Positions 17,705 to 24,742 of a DNA stretch of 58,174 nt are shown one piece after another. Where the stretch lies: positions 1-58,174 of the forward strand of contig CADCBQ010000037.1 of assembly GCA_902799745.1 (NCBI GenBank). The letters are read 5' to 3'. This stretch comes from Fibrobacter succinogenes (GTDB lineage: Bacteria > Fibrobacterota > Fibrobacteria > Fibrobacterales > Fibrobacteraceae). The position numbers were made by a program, and so were the translations under genes. The notes under the pieces are model-generated. The model worked only from the letters and a program-made list of their open reading frames with translations, was not told the DNA's origin and did no database searches. Numbering within the stretch: position 1 is the first letter of the stretch; the number at the start of each line of letters is the position of its first letter.

Positions 17705-17769
17705 TAAAATAGACTTTGCAGGTAAAAAAACATATACTCGTACTAAAATTGCCGTGGACGTTTTGTCCA
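17705..17769 (-). promoter_or_regulatory. Shared palindrome plus -10-like element, TIGR02147 operon
   Basis: The gene strand reads TGGACAAAACGTCCA (17755-17769), 43 nt, then TATTTTA (17705-17711), 27 nt before the regulator start. Same layout as the enzyme promoters; both half-sites carry the G and C variants (TGGAC / GTCCA). Confidence 0.65.
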
Positions 17770-17878
17770 AAAGTCTTATGACAGCTATCACAAATCAAGT
17801 AAAATCCTCGAAAACAGTCAAAAAAAGGCAATCTATCCAAAACCGGGCCACAAAATTGCAAATCATTCTCAATTTTAC

Positions 17879-17901
17879 TATATTTGCGAATCGTTCGCAA
17901 A
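17879..17901 (+). promoter_or_regulatory. Promoter element and Fur/Zur-type palindrome before the zur-like gene
   Basis: TATATTTG (17879-17886) resembles the Bacteroidetes-style -7 element. It overlaps a perfect inverted repeat, TTTGCGAATCGTTCGCAAA (17883-17901), with 8-bp arms and a 3-nt centre, ending 18 nt before the Fur-like start. The position implies autorepression. No second copy of this palindrome is visible in the intergenic regions of the block downstream. Confidence 0.7.
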
Positions 17902-17919
17902 TTCGATTTTTTAAAGAAA

Positions 17920-18312
17920 ATGGAATATAAAACTCAAACTCGTCAGATGATCATGGACTACATGGCTGAAAACCCCGACCGGATTTTCAAGGCCTCTGAA
18001 TTAGCCCAAAACCTGTCTGAAGTTTCACTGAGTACCATTTACAGGAACCTTTCCAGGCTCGAAAAAGCAGGAATGATCCAGATTGTCGGTGCCGCCGAGA
18101 ATAATGAATTACAGTACCGCTATACAGGTCCCGGTCGTTGCGAAGAAAAGATGCACCTCGTGTGCAAGGAATGCGGCAAGTTCTTCCATTTAGAAGGGCC
18201 CGCCCTCAAGGTGTTGCAGCTTTCGGTACAGCGCAGCGGTTTTGAACTGGACCAGCAGCAGTCGGTATTGCTCGGCCGTTGTTCCGGCTGTTCACGGAGG
18301 CGTCATGGTTAA
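17920..18312 (+). CDS. Fur-family metalloregulator, probably zinc-responsive (Zur-like)
   Basis: 130-residue Fur-family repressor. The N-terminal winged helix (LSEVSLSTIYRNLSRLEKAGMI) is followed by the dimerisation domain with KMHLVCKECGKFFHLEG, which supplies one CxxC pair, and a C-terminal CSGC for the structural zinc. Zinc specificity is inferred from the genes downstream (His-rich proteins, ZnuABC, ZnuD-like receptor, COG0523). ATG at 17920 is chosen; the frame reaches back to 17884 across the palindrome, where a start is unlikely. Its end overlaps the next gene by 8 nt, indicating one operon. It could sense iron or manganese, but the context argues for zinc. Confidence 0.85.
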   Translation: MEYKTQTRQMIMDYMAENPDRIFKASELAQNLSEVSLSTIYRNLSRLEKAGMIQIVGAAENNELQYRYTGPGRCEEKMHLVCKECGKFFHLEGPALKVLQLSVQRSGFELDQQQSVLLGRCSGCSRRRHG

Positions 18313-18571
18313 CGCCTTATTCAACAAGTTGCTTGTGACGTTAGCTTCGCTCTATGTCGCGAAGCACCTGAAGCACCACTGCCATGGCGAACACTGTCAC
18401 GTTTGCCATCACATTCACCGTTGCCTGGAACTGATTTCGGTCTGCATGGAACTGGTGGTAGCCCCATTTGAACTTGCACTCCGATTTTTCTATTTCAAAT
18501 TAGTTTGCTTTAGGGCCGCAGTTTCGCGACCAGTAACACTTGTATCGCAAAAAGTCCTTTTACTGAATTGA
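18305..18571 (+). CDS. Small His/Cys-rich protein coupled to the Fur-like gene
   Basis: 88 residues, family not recognised. The start overlaps the Fur-like stop. An N-terminal hydrophobic stretch (NALFNKLLVTLASLYVA) is followed by a dense metal-ligand cluster HLKHHCHGEHCHVCHHIHRC and a second hydrophobic region (ELISVCMELVVAPFELALRFFYF). It looks like a small membrane-associated metal-binding protein. Its place between the regulator and znuA suggests zinc binding or storage. Its frame also opens upstream inside the Fur-like gene, but the ATG at 18305 fits coupling best. Function is inferred. Confidence 0.7.
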   Translation: MVNALFNKLLVTLASLYVAKHLKHHCHGEHCHVCHHIHRCLELISVCMELVVAPFELALRFFYFKLVCFRAAVSRPVTLVSQKVLLLN

Positions 18572-18605
18572 TGTTTGCCGCTTTCCGGTTTTAATCATCA
18601 ATTCA
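18564..18605. repeat. Inverted repeat between the His/Cys-rich gene and znuA
   Basis: Arms TGAATTGATG (18564-18573) and CATCAATTCA (18596-18605) pair perfectly over 10 bp around a 22-nt loop that itself contains CCG/CGG. It includes the stop codon of the upstream gene and could be an mRNA processing or attenuation hairpin; no T-tract follows. Confidence 0.55.
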
Positions 18606-18636
18606 ATTTACAGCCCGAAAGGGTAAAGGACTTATA

Positions 18637-19698
18637 ATGAAGAAAATTGCAGCATTTGCAATGTTTATTTTGGCAGCAGCATTGACGCTTGTCGCCTGCA
18701 GTGCAGAATCAAACGAGAAAGCACCTGCACAAAAGAAAGTTTCCATTGTCGCAACGATTTATCCGCAGTATGACTGGTTGAAGAACATTCTCGGAGACCG
18801 CCAGGATGCGGTGGACCTGAAGTTGCTCATCAAGAACGGGACGGATTTGCACAGCTACAAATCCTCGGCGCAAGATATCGCAGCCATTGCAAGCGCCGAC
18901 ATGGTCGTGTATGTTGGCGGCGAATCGGACGAATGGATTGAGAAGGCCTTGAGCGCCACGCCGAAAGCAGGCCGCGTACAGGTGAACCTGATGCAGGCGC
19001 TGGGTGACCGTGTCAAGGAAGAAGAAATCGTCGAAGGCATGCAAGCCGAAGAGGAACAAGAACACCACCACGAACACGGCGAAGAAGCGGAAGAACATGA
19101 GCATCACGAGCATGCTGAAAAGCATGAGCACGAACATCATGAACATGCAGAAGAAGCAGAAAATGATGAGCACATCTGGCTCTCGCTGAAAAACGCGGAA
19201 ATATTGGTAATGAACCTTGCCGACGCCATCTCAAAAGTGGATACGGCTCACGCCACGGAATACCATATGAACGCGGGCCTTTACATTGCAAAAATCAGCG
19301 CATTGGACGCCCAGTACCGCACAACAACGGACAGCGCCGCCTTCAAGACAATCCTCTTCGGCGACCGTTTCCCGTTTCGTTATCTGGTGGATGATTACGG
19401 TATTAAGTATTTTGCCGCGTTTGTTGGTTGCTCCGCCGAAAGCGAGGCGAGTTTCGAGACGGTAGCCTTCTTGGCAGGCAAAATGGATTCGCTCGCGCTC
19501 CCTGCCATATTCACGATCGACGGTAGCAACGGTAAGATCGCCCGCGCGATTCTCGATGCCAGCAAGAAGTCGAATTCAGCGCAAGTCCTTACGCTGAATT
19601 CGATGCAGTCGGTGACAGATGCCCAAATGCAAGCCGGTATGGACTACATAAGCATAATGCAGTTGAACCTGGAAGTGCTGAAGAAAGCGATTAAATAG
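18637..19698 (+). CDS. znuA: Zinc ABC transporter substrate-binding lipoprotein ZnuA
   Basis: Cluster A-I solute-binding protein that captures zinc for ZnuBC. Lipobox LVAC with cysteine 21; ATIYPQYDWLKNILG begins the fold, and GTDLHSYKSSAQDI holds the first metal-ligand histidine. A long His/Glu-rich loop (about 135-182, with EQEHHHEHGEEAEEHEHHEHA repeats) is the hallmark of zinc-specific members. DEHIWLSLKNA gives the second ligand histidine. Some later ligands of classical ZnuA (the usual H and D in the C-terminal lobe) are less obvious here. GGACTTATA precedes the start. It lies directly before znuC and znuB. Confidence 0.93.
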   Translation: MKKIAAFAMFILAAALTLVACSAESNEKAPAQKKVSIVATIYPQYDWLKNILGDRQDAVDLKLLIKNGTDLHSYKSSAQDIAAIASADMVVYVGGESDEWIEKALSATPKAGRVQVNLMQALGDRVKEEEIVEGMQAEEEQEHHHEHGEEAEEHEHHEHAEKHEHEHHEHAEEAENDEHIWLSLKNAEILVMNLADAISKVDTAHATEYHMNAGLYIAKISALDAQYRTTTDSAAFKTILFGDRFPFRYLVDDYGIKYFAAFVGCSAESEASFETVAFLAGKMDSLALPAIFTIDGSNGKIARAILDASKKSNSAQVLTLNSMQSVTDAQMQAGMDYISIMQLNLEVLKKAIK

Positions 19699-19752
19699 TG
19701 CGGAATGCATGACGAGTAGTGAGCGATGAAAATTAAAAATTGAGAATGAATA

Positions 19753-20478
19753 ATGAATAGTGAAGATATACAGAAAAAAAATCTAAGCCAAAATTCTCAA
19801 AGGGAGCCGCAGGCGACCGAGCTCACCGCCCATACCTCGTTGCTCAAGTGTCGCCAGCTGACTCTCGGTTACGGGAACAAGGATCTGGTACGCGATTTGG
19901 ACTACGATGTAAACGCAGGTGACTACCTGTGCATCGTGGGCCGCAACGGTTCCGGAAAGACGACTTTTTTGAGAGGGATCGCGGGTCTACTCAAGCCGAA
20001 ATCGGGAGTCATTGAACTTTGCGATGGTCTTTCTCGAAACCAGATCGGCTACCTGCCGCAAATGACGGTGGTGCAAAAAGATTTCCCGGCATCAGTCGAA
20101 GAAATCGTGCTATCGGCATTCCAAGGAAAGCACCGTTTGTTGCCCTTCTACAGAAAGGCGCACCGGGATCGCGCCATGGAATCCATGGCGCTAACCCGTA
20201 CCGAAAGCCTCGCGAAATCCTGCTTCCGCGAGCTTTCGGGGGGCCAAAAGCAGCGCGTACTTTTAGCGAGGGCCCTGTGCGCCGCCGAGCGCCTGCTGCT
20301 TCTCGACGAACCGGTAACAGGCCTCGACCCGGAATCTACGGAAACGATGTACCGCATTATCGAAAACCTGCATCAGCAGGGAATGACTGTTGTCATGGTG
20401 ACTCATGATGTGGATACCGCTCTCGACGACGCAACCCGCGTACTGGACTTCAACACCATTTCGGTGAAGGGGAAATAA
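19753..20478 (+). CDS. znuC: Zinc ABC transporter ATPase ZnuC
   Basis: Cytoplasmic ATPase powering zinc import. Walker A GRNGSGKTT (63-71), Q-loop YLPQM, signature LSGGQKQR (161-168), Walker B LLLLDEP (181-187) and the H-loop histidine in VMVTHDVD are all present. The N-terminal about 28 residues form a non-conserved extension. The preceding 54 nt (19699-19752) is an A-rich stretch with repeated GAATGAATAATGAAT-like words and a poor ribosome site, so the exact start is less certain than in its neighbours. znuB follows 2 nt after the stop. Confidence 0.92.
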   Translation: MNSEDIQKKNLSQNSQREPQATELTAHTSLLKCRQLTLGYGNKDLVRDLDYDVNAGDYLCIVGRNGSGKTTFLRGIAGLLKPKSGVIELCDGLSRNQIGYLPQMTVVQKDFPASVEEIVLSAFQGKHRLLPFYRKAHRDRAMESMALTRTESLAKSCFRELSGGQKQRVLLARALCAAERLLLLDEPVTGLDPESTETMYRIIENLHQQGMTVVMVTHDVDTALDDATRVLDFNTISVKGK

Positions 20479-20480
20479 TC

Positions 20481-21332
20481 ATGCCGGAACTTCTTGAAAA
20501 ACTTTCGTTCTACTTGGATTTCCCTTTCGTGCGCTACGCGATTATCGTTGGTGTACTCGTGTCGCTTTGTTCGTCGCTGTTGGGCGTGACCTTGGTACTC
20601 AAGCGTTACTCCTACATCGGCGATGGCCTTTCACATGTAGCCTTCGGTGCGCTCTCCATTGCGGCGGTACTCAAGATTACGAACAATATGTTGCTCATCT
20701 TGCCGGTAACGGTCGCAGTAGCCGTACTCTTGCTATGCACGGGAAAGAACGCCCGCATCAAAGGCGATGCCGCCATCGCGATGGTTTCGGTCGGCGCGCT
20801 TGCCATCGGTTACTTGCTGATGAACGTATTCTCGACTTCGGCGAATATCTCGGGCGACGTGTGCACAACGCTTTTCGGCTCCACCTCGATTTTGACACTC
20901 CGTGTAGAAGAAGTCTACTTGTGCGTTGCGCTTTCAATCGCCGTCCTCGCCGTTTTCATTCTTTTCTACCACAAAATTTTTGCCATCACCTTCGACGAGA
21001 ATTTCGCACAAGCGACTGGTGTCAACACGACCCTGTTCAACCTGTTGATTGCAGTCATCGTGGCCGTCATCATTGTGCTTGCCATGAACCTGGTGGGAGC
21101 CCTCCTGGTGTCAGCCTTGGTGGTATTCCCGTCGCTTTCAGCCATGCGCGTATTCAAGAGTTTCTTTGCAGTGACAGTAGCTTCGGCCATCATCTCGGTC
21201 GTATGCTCGCTCATCGGAATCATCGTCGCCATTCTCGCGGGCACTCCCGTGGGATCGACCATCGTGGCAGCAGATATTGTGGCTTTCGGTCTCTTCTATT
21301 CGATTAGCCTGATTCAAGGCAGAGGAGTATAA
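20481..21332 (+). CDS. znuB: Zinc ABC transporter permease ZnuB
   Basis: 283-residue ABC-3 family inner-membrane permease with about eight hydrophobic segments. Family features include LGVTLVLKRYSYIGDGLSHVAFGALS near the N-terminus and FDENFAQATGVNTTLFNLL in the middle, followed by GALLVSALVVFPSLSA. It forms the zinc importer with ZnuA and ZnuC and follows znuC by 2 nt. The length is normal for the family. Confidence 0.92.
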   Translation: MPELLEKLSFYLDFPFVRYAIIVGVLVSLCSSLLGVTLVLKRYSYIGDGLSHVAFGALSIAAVLKITNNMLLILPVTVAVAVLLLCTGKNARIKGDAAIAMVSVGALAIGYLLMNVFSTSANISGDVCTTLFGSTSILTLRVEEVYLCVALSIAVLAVFILFYHKIFAITFDENFAQATGVNTTLFNLLIAVIVAVIIVLAMNLVGALLVSALVVFPSLSAMRVFKSFFAVTVASAIISVVCSLIGIIVAILAGTPVGSTIVAADIVAFGLFYSISLIQGRGV

Positions 21333-21333
21333 G

Positions 21334-21759
21334 TTGCCTAAAGTAGTTCTTGCCGTTTTGCTTGCCTTTGCAGCCTTGTTTGCAGAGGAGTCTAACGGTA
21401 AAAAGAAATACGACATCGACATTTCTCGCATGAGCGGGACTATGGTTTACGGGCAAGTTTACCAAATGGTCATGTACCCGAGTAAGTACCTCGGAAAACA
21501 CATCAAGATGAAGGGTATCTTTTCGAGCTATTACGACGAAGAACTAGAACGACGCTTTTACGGTTGCGTGATTCAAGACGCCCTCGCCTGTTGTTCGCAA
21601 GGACTCGCTTTTGAACTTGCAAAGCCGCGCGAGTTTCCGAAGGAATACCCTGCCGAAGGTGCCGTAATCACGATTACGGGTGACTTTGATTTTGAAAGCG
21701 ACGAAGGGGGCGGCGGATTCCCCATCATTCGCAATGCGGAAATGCAGACCGAAAAATAA
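21334..21759 (+). CDS. Small exported protein with CCSQG motif, zinc-locus associated
   Basis: 141 residues from a TTG start, supported by GAGGAG 7 nt upstream and by the stop of znuB 1 nt before it. A short signal-like N-terminus (VVLAVLLAFAALFAEES) precedes an OB-like region: MVMYPSKYLGKHIKMKGIFSSYYDEE, then CVIQDALACCSQGLAFEL and AVITITGDF. I recall similar proteins with ACCSQG motifs beside zinc transporters in Firmicutes, possibly metal-binding through the cysteine pair, but no function is established here. Probably the fourth gene of the znu operon. Confidence 0.75.
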   Translation: MPKVVLAVLLAFAALFAEESNGKKKYDIDISRMSGTMVYGQVYQMVMYPSKYLGKHIKMKGIFSSYYDEELERRFYGCVIQDALACCSQGLAFELAKPREFPKEYPAEGAVITITGDFDFESDEGGGGFPIIRNAEMQTEK

Positions 21760-21776
21760 ATTCGTTATTTTAATTA

Positions 21777-22055
21777 TTGGATTTTTTAGTGAAGTTCTTG
21801 AAGACCATAATCGTCGCTTTCGTGGTAGCGGGCCTACTCTCTATTGCCCAACACCATCACGAGGACTTTGACGATCATAGCGACTGCCCAGTCTGTGCGC
21901 TAGTACAAAACGGTCTCGATTTTAATGGCGACATCCCCGATGTTGCCGTATTTTTGGTGGTTATCTGTGAACTGATAAGCGAAATTCGCGTTTTCAAGAC
22001 AAATCCGCGGTTTCATTTTTCGAGGCCTCGCGCCCCACCTATTCTCTCGATATAA
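21777..22055 (+). CDS. Small membrane-anchored His/Cys-rich protein
   Basis: About 92 residues, family not recognised. A hydrophobic N-terminus (FLKTIIVAFVVAGLLSIAQ) is followed by the ligand-rich segment HHHEDFDDHSDCPVC, then a second hydrophobic stretch (VAVFLVVICELISEI) and a basic tail. The pattern parallels the His/Cys-rich protein at 18305-18571. The start is uncertain: TTG 21777 gives the longest frame, and GTG 21789 would begin a cleaner anchor (KFLKTII); neither has a good ribosome site. The locus suggests zinc binding at the membrane. Confidence 0.6.
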   Translation: MDFLVKFLKTIIVAFVVAGLLSIAQHHHEDFDDHSDCPVCALVQNGLDFNGDIPDVAVFLVVICELISEIRVFKTNPRFHFSRPRAPPILSI

Positions 22056-22177
22056 TCCTCTAAAACTTCAATCGCAACATCCTGCTTTTTGCCTCGCGAA
22101 AAATCGCTAGGTGTTTTTGGCCTTGTTGTCCGCAAATCTTTTCGCGGATAGGATCGTTGTATTCAAACGAGAGAAAA

Positions 22178-22753
22178 ATGAAATCTATTAAGACCCTTTC
22201 CTTCGCCTTTTTGGGCATTATCCTTAGCCTATTCTTTGCCGCCTGCGGCGACAGCAACAGCACCTCTACTGACCAGCACGAACATTTTGAAGCCGAAGGC
22301 TGGAACCTTTACTGGGGTGACTGGCAGCTCGCCTACAGCGTTTACCGCGGCAAGGCCGATTCCTCTATCGAAGTGATGCACGTGAATGCAAACTGCATGA
22401 GTGAGCATATCTCTGTCAAATTTCTTGACGACAACAAGAAAGAAGTGGAGCCCCCGACGGACGACGAACATTCCCTCGCCTGGGAAATTGAAGACGAAAA
22501 AATTCTGGATGTACATTCCTGCGGCAGCTGGGGTTTCCACCTGAAGGGCGTCAAAGAAGGCGAAACGACTTTGATTCTCAAGGTAAATCACCACGACCAT
22601 GCTGACGCCCGCACGCCGGCAATCCGCGTTGTCGTAGACAAGGCTTTGGACGCAGATGAATGCCCGTTCCATGAACATCACCATGATAATGACGACGACG
22701 ATGATGACCATGATCATGACCACCACGATCACGAGCACGAACATGAAGATTAG
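22178..22753 (+). CDS. Lipoprotein with His/Asp-rich C-terminal tail
   Basis: 191-residue predicted lipoprotein, lipobox FFAAC (cysteine 23). The middle (about 30-160) is an uncharacterised beta-rich domain with GWNLYWGDWQLAYSVYRGKADSS and SCGSWGFHLKGVKEGETTLILKV. The last about 25 residues alternate His and Asp/Glu (EHHHDNDDDDDDHDHDHHDH), a metal-chelating tail. ATG at 22178 is chosen, preceded by GAGAG, over the ATG at 22157. The gene overlaps the TonB receptor start by 11 nt, so the two are coupled. It probably hands over or buffers zinc at the outer membrane; this is inference. Confidence 0.75.
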   Translation: MKSIKTLSFAFLGIILSLFFAACGDSNSTSTDQHEHFEAEGWNLYWGDWQLAYSVYRGKADSSIEVMHVNANCMSEHISVKFLDDNKKEVEPPTDDEHSLAWEIEDEKILDVHSCGSWGFHLKGVKEGETTLILKVNHHDHADARTPAIRVVVDKALDADECPFHEHHHDNDDDDDDHDHDHHDHEHEHED

Positions 22754-24716
22754 CCTATTTAGGGCTGCCATGGGGAGCCTCCTTTTAGGAGGCTTCCTTC
22801 ACTTCTCTTTTGCCCAGGAATTTGTACAGGATTTAGGGAGTTCAGTCGTACAGGCAGAAAAGCCCTCGCAGGCAATTTTAGAAGGACTCCGTGAAGATGA
22901 CGATTTAAAAGACAAAAAGCTGCATCGCGCCATTTCTACAACCATTGCCGAAACCATCAAAAACGAACCCGACGTAGCCATCCGTTCGATGGGTCCTACC
23001 GCCGCGCGCCCCGTTATCAAGGGACTTTCAGGGAGTCATGTCGAATTGACCGAAGACGGTGCATTTTGCGGAGACATGAGCGCCACCTCGCCCGATCACG
23101 CTGTCGCATCCGAAGTTTTAACAGCACACCGACTTCGCGTTTTGCGAGGCCCCCACATTTTATTGCACAGTTTTTCAGCCGCAGGCGGAGTGGTTCAAGT
23201 GGAACGCAACGACATTCCCTTTGGCGATTCTCTTTTTCACGGTTATATCACGGACTATATTGAAAGTGCGCAGCCGGGTTACGCAACAGCCGTAGGGGCA
23301 AATACTTCGGTAATGGGATTATCGCTCAAGGGAGAACTTTCGGCCCGCCGCATGGGCGATATGAAAACTCCCGACGGCACGCTCAAAAACACGGATATTG
23401 AAAACGGAAGCGGCGCCGTTGGCGCATCTTACGCCTTGGGGCGTTTCCGCTTGGGAACCTCTTACCGTTGGTTCAATAGCGACTACGGGATTCCCGGCGG
23501 ATTCATTGGCGGGCACCCGAATGGCGTAGACATTGAAATGTGGAAACGCGACTTGACGCTACGCGGACTTTATTTGCCCGCATCAGCCTCAAGCGACACC
23601 TTAGATATAATGCTGCGTATCAATCAGTATCATCATAAAGAATTCGAAGGCAAAGGAACCGTAGGTGCCGAATTCGCCGTAAATCAAAGAATGCTCCTTA
23701 TAGAAAAAACAATGGCGAATCTCGGCCCCCTTTTCGGCCTGAAACTAGGAGCGGAACTGGAAACCCGCTGGATTGAAATGGGCGGCTACGTATTCACGCC
23801 ACCGACTCAGTCTTACGGGGCGGCAACATTTGCTTCTGTAACGACGAGTGGGTGGCGTGGGTTGGAGATTACAGCAGCAGCAAGAATGGGAGGTGCTTTC
23901 TTTAGGCCCCATGAAAGCGTCGTCGCCGACAAAGACGCCATCGAAGACCGCAACTTTGCATTATGGGCGTTTGACGCAGAATTCTCGCAGCGCGTCGGTG
24001 TGGGCAAATTCTTGACGCTGGATTTATTCAGGACCACACGGGCGCCCACCATCGAAGAATTATACAACCAAGGGCCGCATCTAGCCGCTTACACCTACGA
24101 GCGTGGCAACCACAAGCTGGACGCCGAAAGCAGCTACGGCAGCGAACTGGAATACCGCTCTTACGGCGATTTGTTCACCTGGCGCGCGACCGCTCACGCC
24201 ACCTATTTCTTGAACTACCTCGCGCCCCGCGCCACCGGAGACACCAACTGGTCGCAACTACTCCCCATCTACCAAGTGCAAGGCGACAAGGCCCTGCTCT
24301 ACGGCGCCAGCACCTCCATCGAAACCGCAGCGGAACAGGGCTTCCGTGCCGCCACCTCTGCAAGCTACGTCCGCGGCGTTTACCACGATTCCCACTGGAG
24401 TGACATGCCGCAAATTCCACCGTTCAAGTTTCACGGAGAAGTCGGCTACATCTGGGAACATATACGACCAGCCGTCTACACCGACTTCGCCCTCGCTCAA
24501 CACAAAGTGGACAAATACGAGGAACGCACCCCTGGTTACATTACCTTCGGTATCATCACAGAAATTCATTGGAATCTTGAGTTCGCCCGTTACACGCTCG
24601 TTTTCCGCGCCGACAACATTTTCGACGCTGACGTACGAAATCACCTATCCCGCCTCAAATCTGTGATGCCCGAAAAGGGCCGCAATTTTAGCGCACTTGC
24701 CAAAATCGAATGGTAA
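22743..24716 (+). CDS. TonB-dependent outer-membrane receptor, ZnuD-like
   Basis: 657-residue outer-membrane receptor with signal peptide (GSLLLGGFLHFSFAQ). The plug domain contains GPTAARPVIKGLSGSHVELTEDG and SATSPDHAVASEVLTAHRLRVLRGP, closely following the ZnuD-type plug (RPVIRGLSG then SPDHA). The remainder is a beta-barrel that ends with FSALAKIEW, a proper terminal aromatic. ATG at 22743 is chosen because it starts the signal peptide; the longer frame from 22656 only adds a Met/Thr-rich shadow of the upstream His-coding tail. Zinc as substrate follows from the plug similarity and neighbours. A TonB/ExbBD system is not in the window. Confidence 0.87.
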   Translation: MKISLFRAAMGSLLLGGFLHFSFAQEFVQDLGSSVVQAEKPSQAILEGLREDDDLKDKKLHRAISTTIAETIKNEPDVAIRSMGPTAARPVIKGLSGSHVELTEDGAFCGDMSATSPDHAVASEVLTAHRLRVLRGPHILLHSFSAAGGVVQVERNDIPFGDSLFHGYITDYIESAQPGYATAVGANTSVMGLSLKGELSARRMGDMKTPDGTLKNTDIENGSGAVGASYALGRFRLGTSYRWFNSDYGIPGGFIGGHPNGVDIEMWKRDLTLRGLYLPASASSDTLDIMLRINQYHHKEFEGKGTVGAEFAVNQRMLLIEKTMANLGPLFGLKLGAELETRWIEMGGYVFTPPTQSYGAATFASVTTSGWRGLEITAAARMGGAFFRPHESVVADKDAIEDRNFALWAFDAEFSQRVGVGKFLTLDLFRTTRAPTIEELYNQGPHLAAYTYERGNHKLDAESSYGSELEYRSYGDLFTWRATAHATYFLNYLAPRATGDTNWSQLLPIYQVQGDKALLYGASTSIETAAEQGFRAATSASYVRGVYHDSHWSDMPQIPPFKFHGEVGYIWEHIRPAVYTDFALAQHKVDKYEERTPGYITFGIITEIHWNLEFARYTLVFRADNIFDADVRNHLSRLKSVMPEKGRNFSALAKIEW

Positions 24717-24742
24717 CACCAATCAAACCTCAAAGGAGAACT

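Noticed and set aside
19699..19752. Short A-rich sequence before znuC with GAATGAATAATGAAT words as an insertion element remnant
   Set aside because: Only 54 bp with no inverted ends or target duplication seen; treated as ordinary spacer.
22656..22742. N-terminal extension of the TonB receptor rich in Met and Thr
   Set aside because: It is a frame shadow of the His/Asp-coding tail of the lipoprotein gene; the signal peptide starts at 22743.
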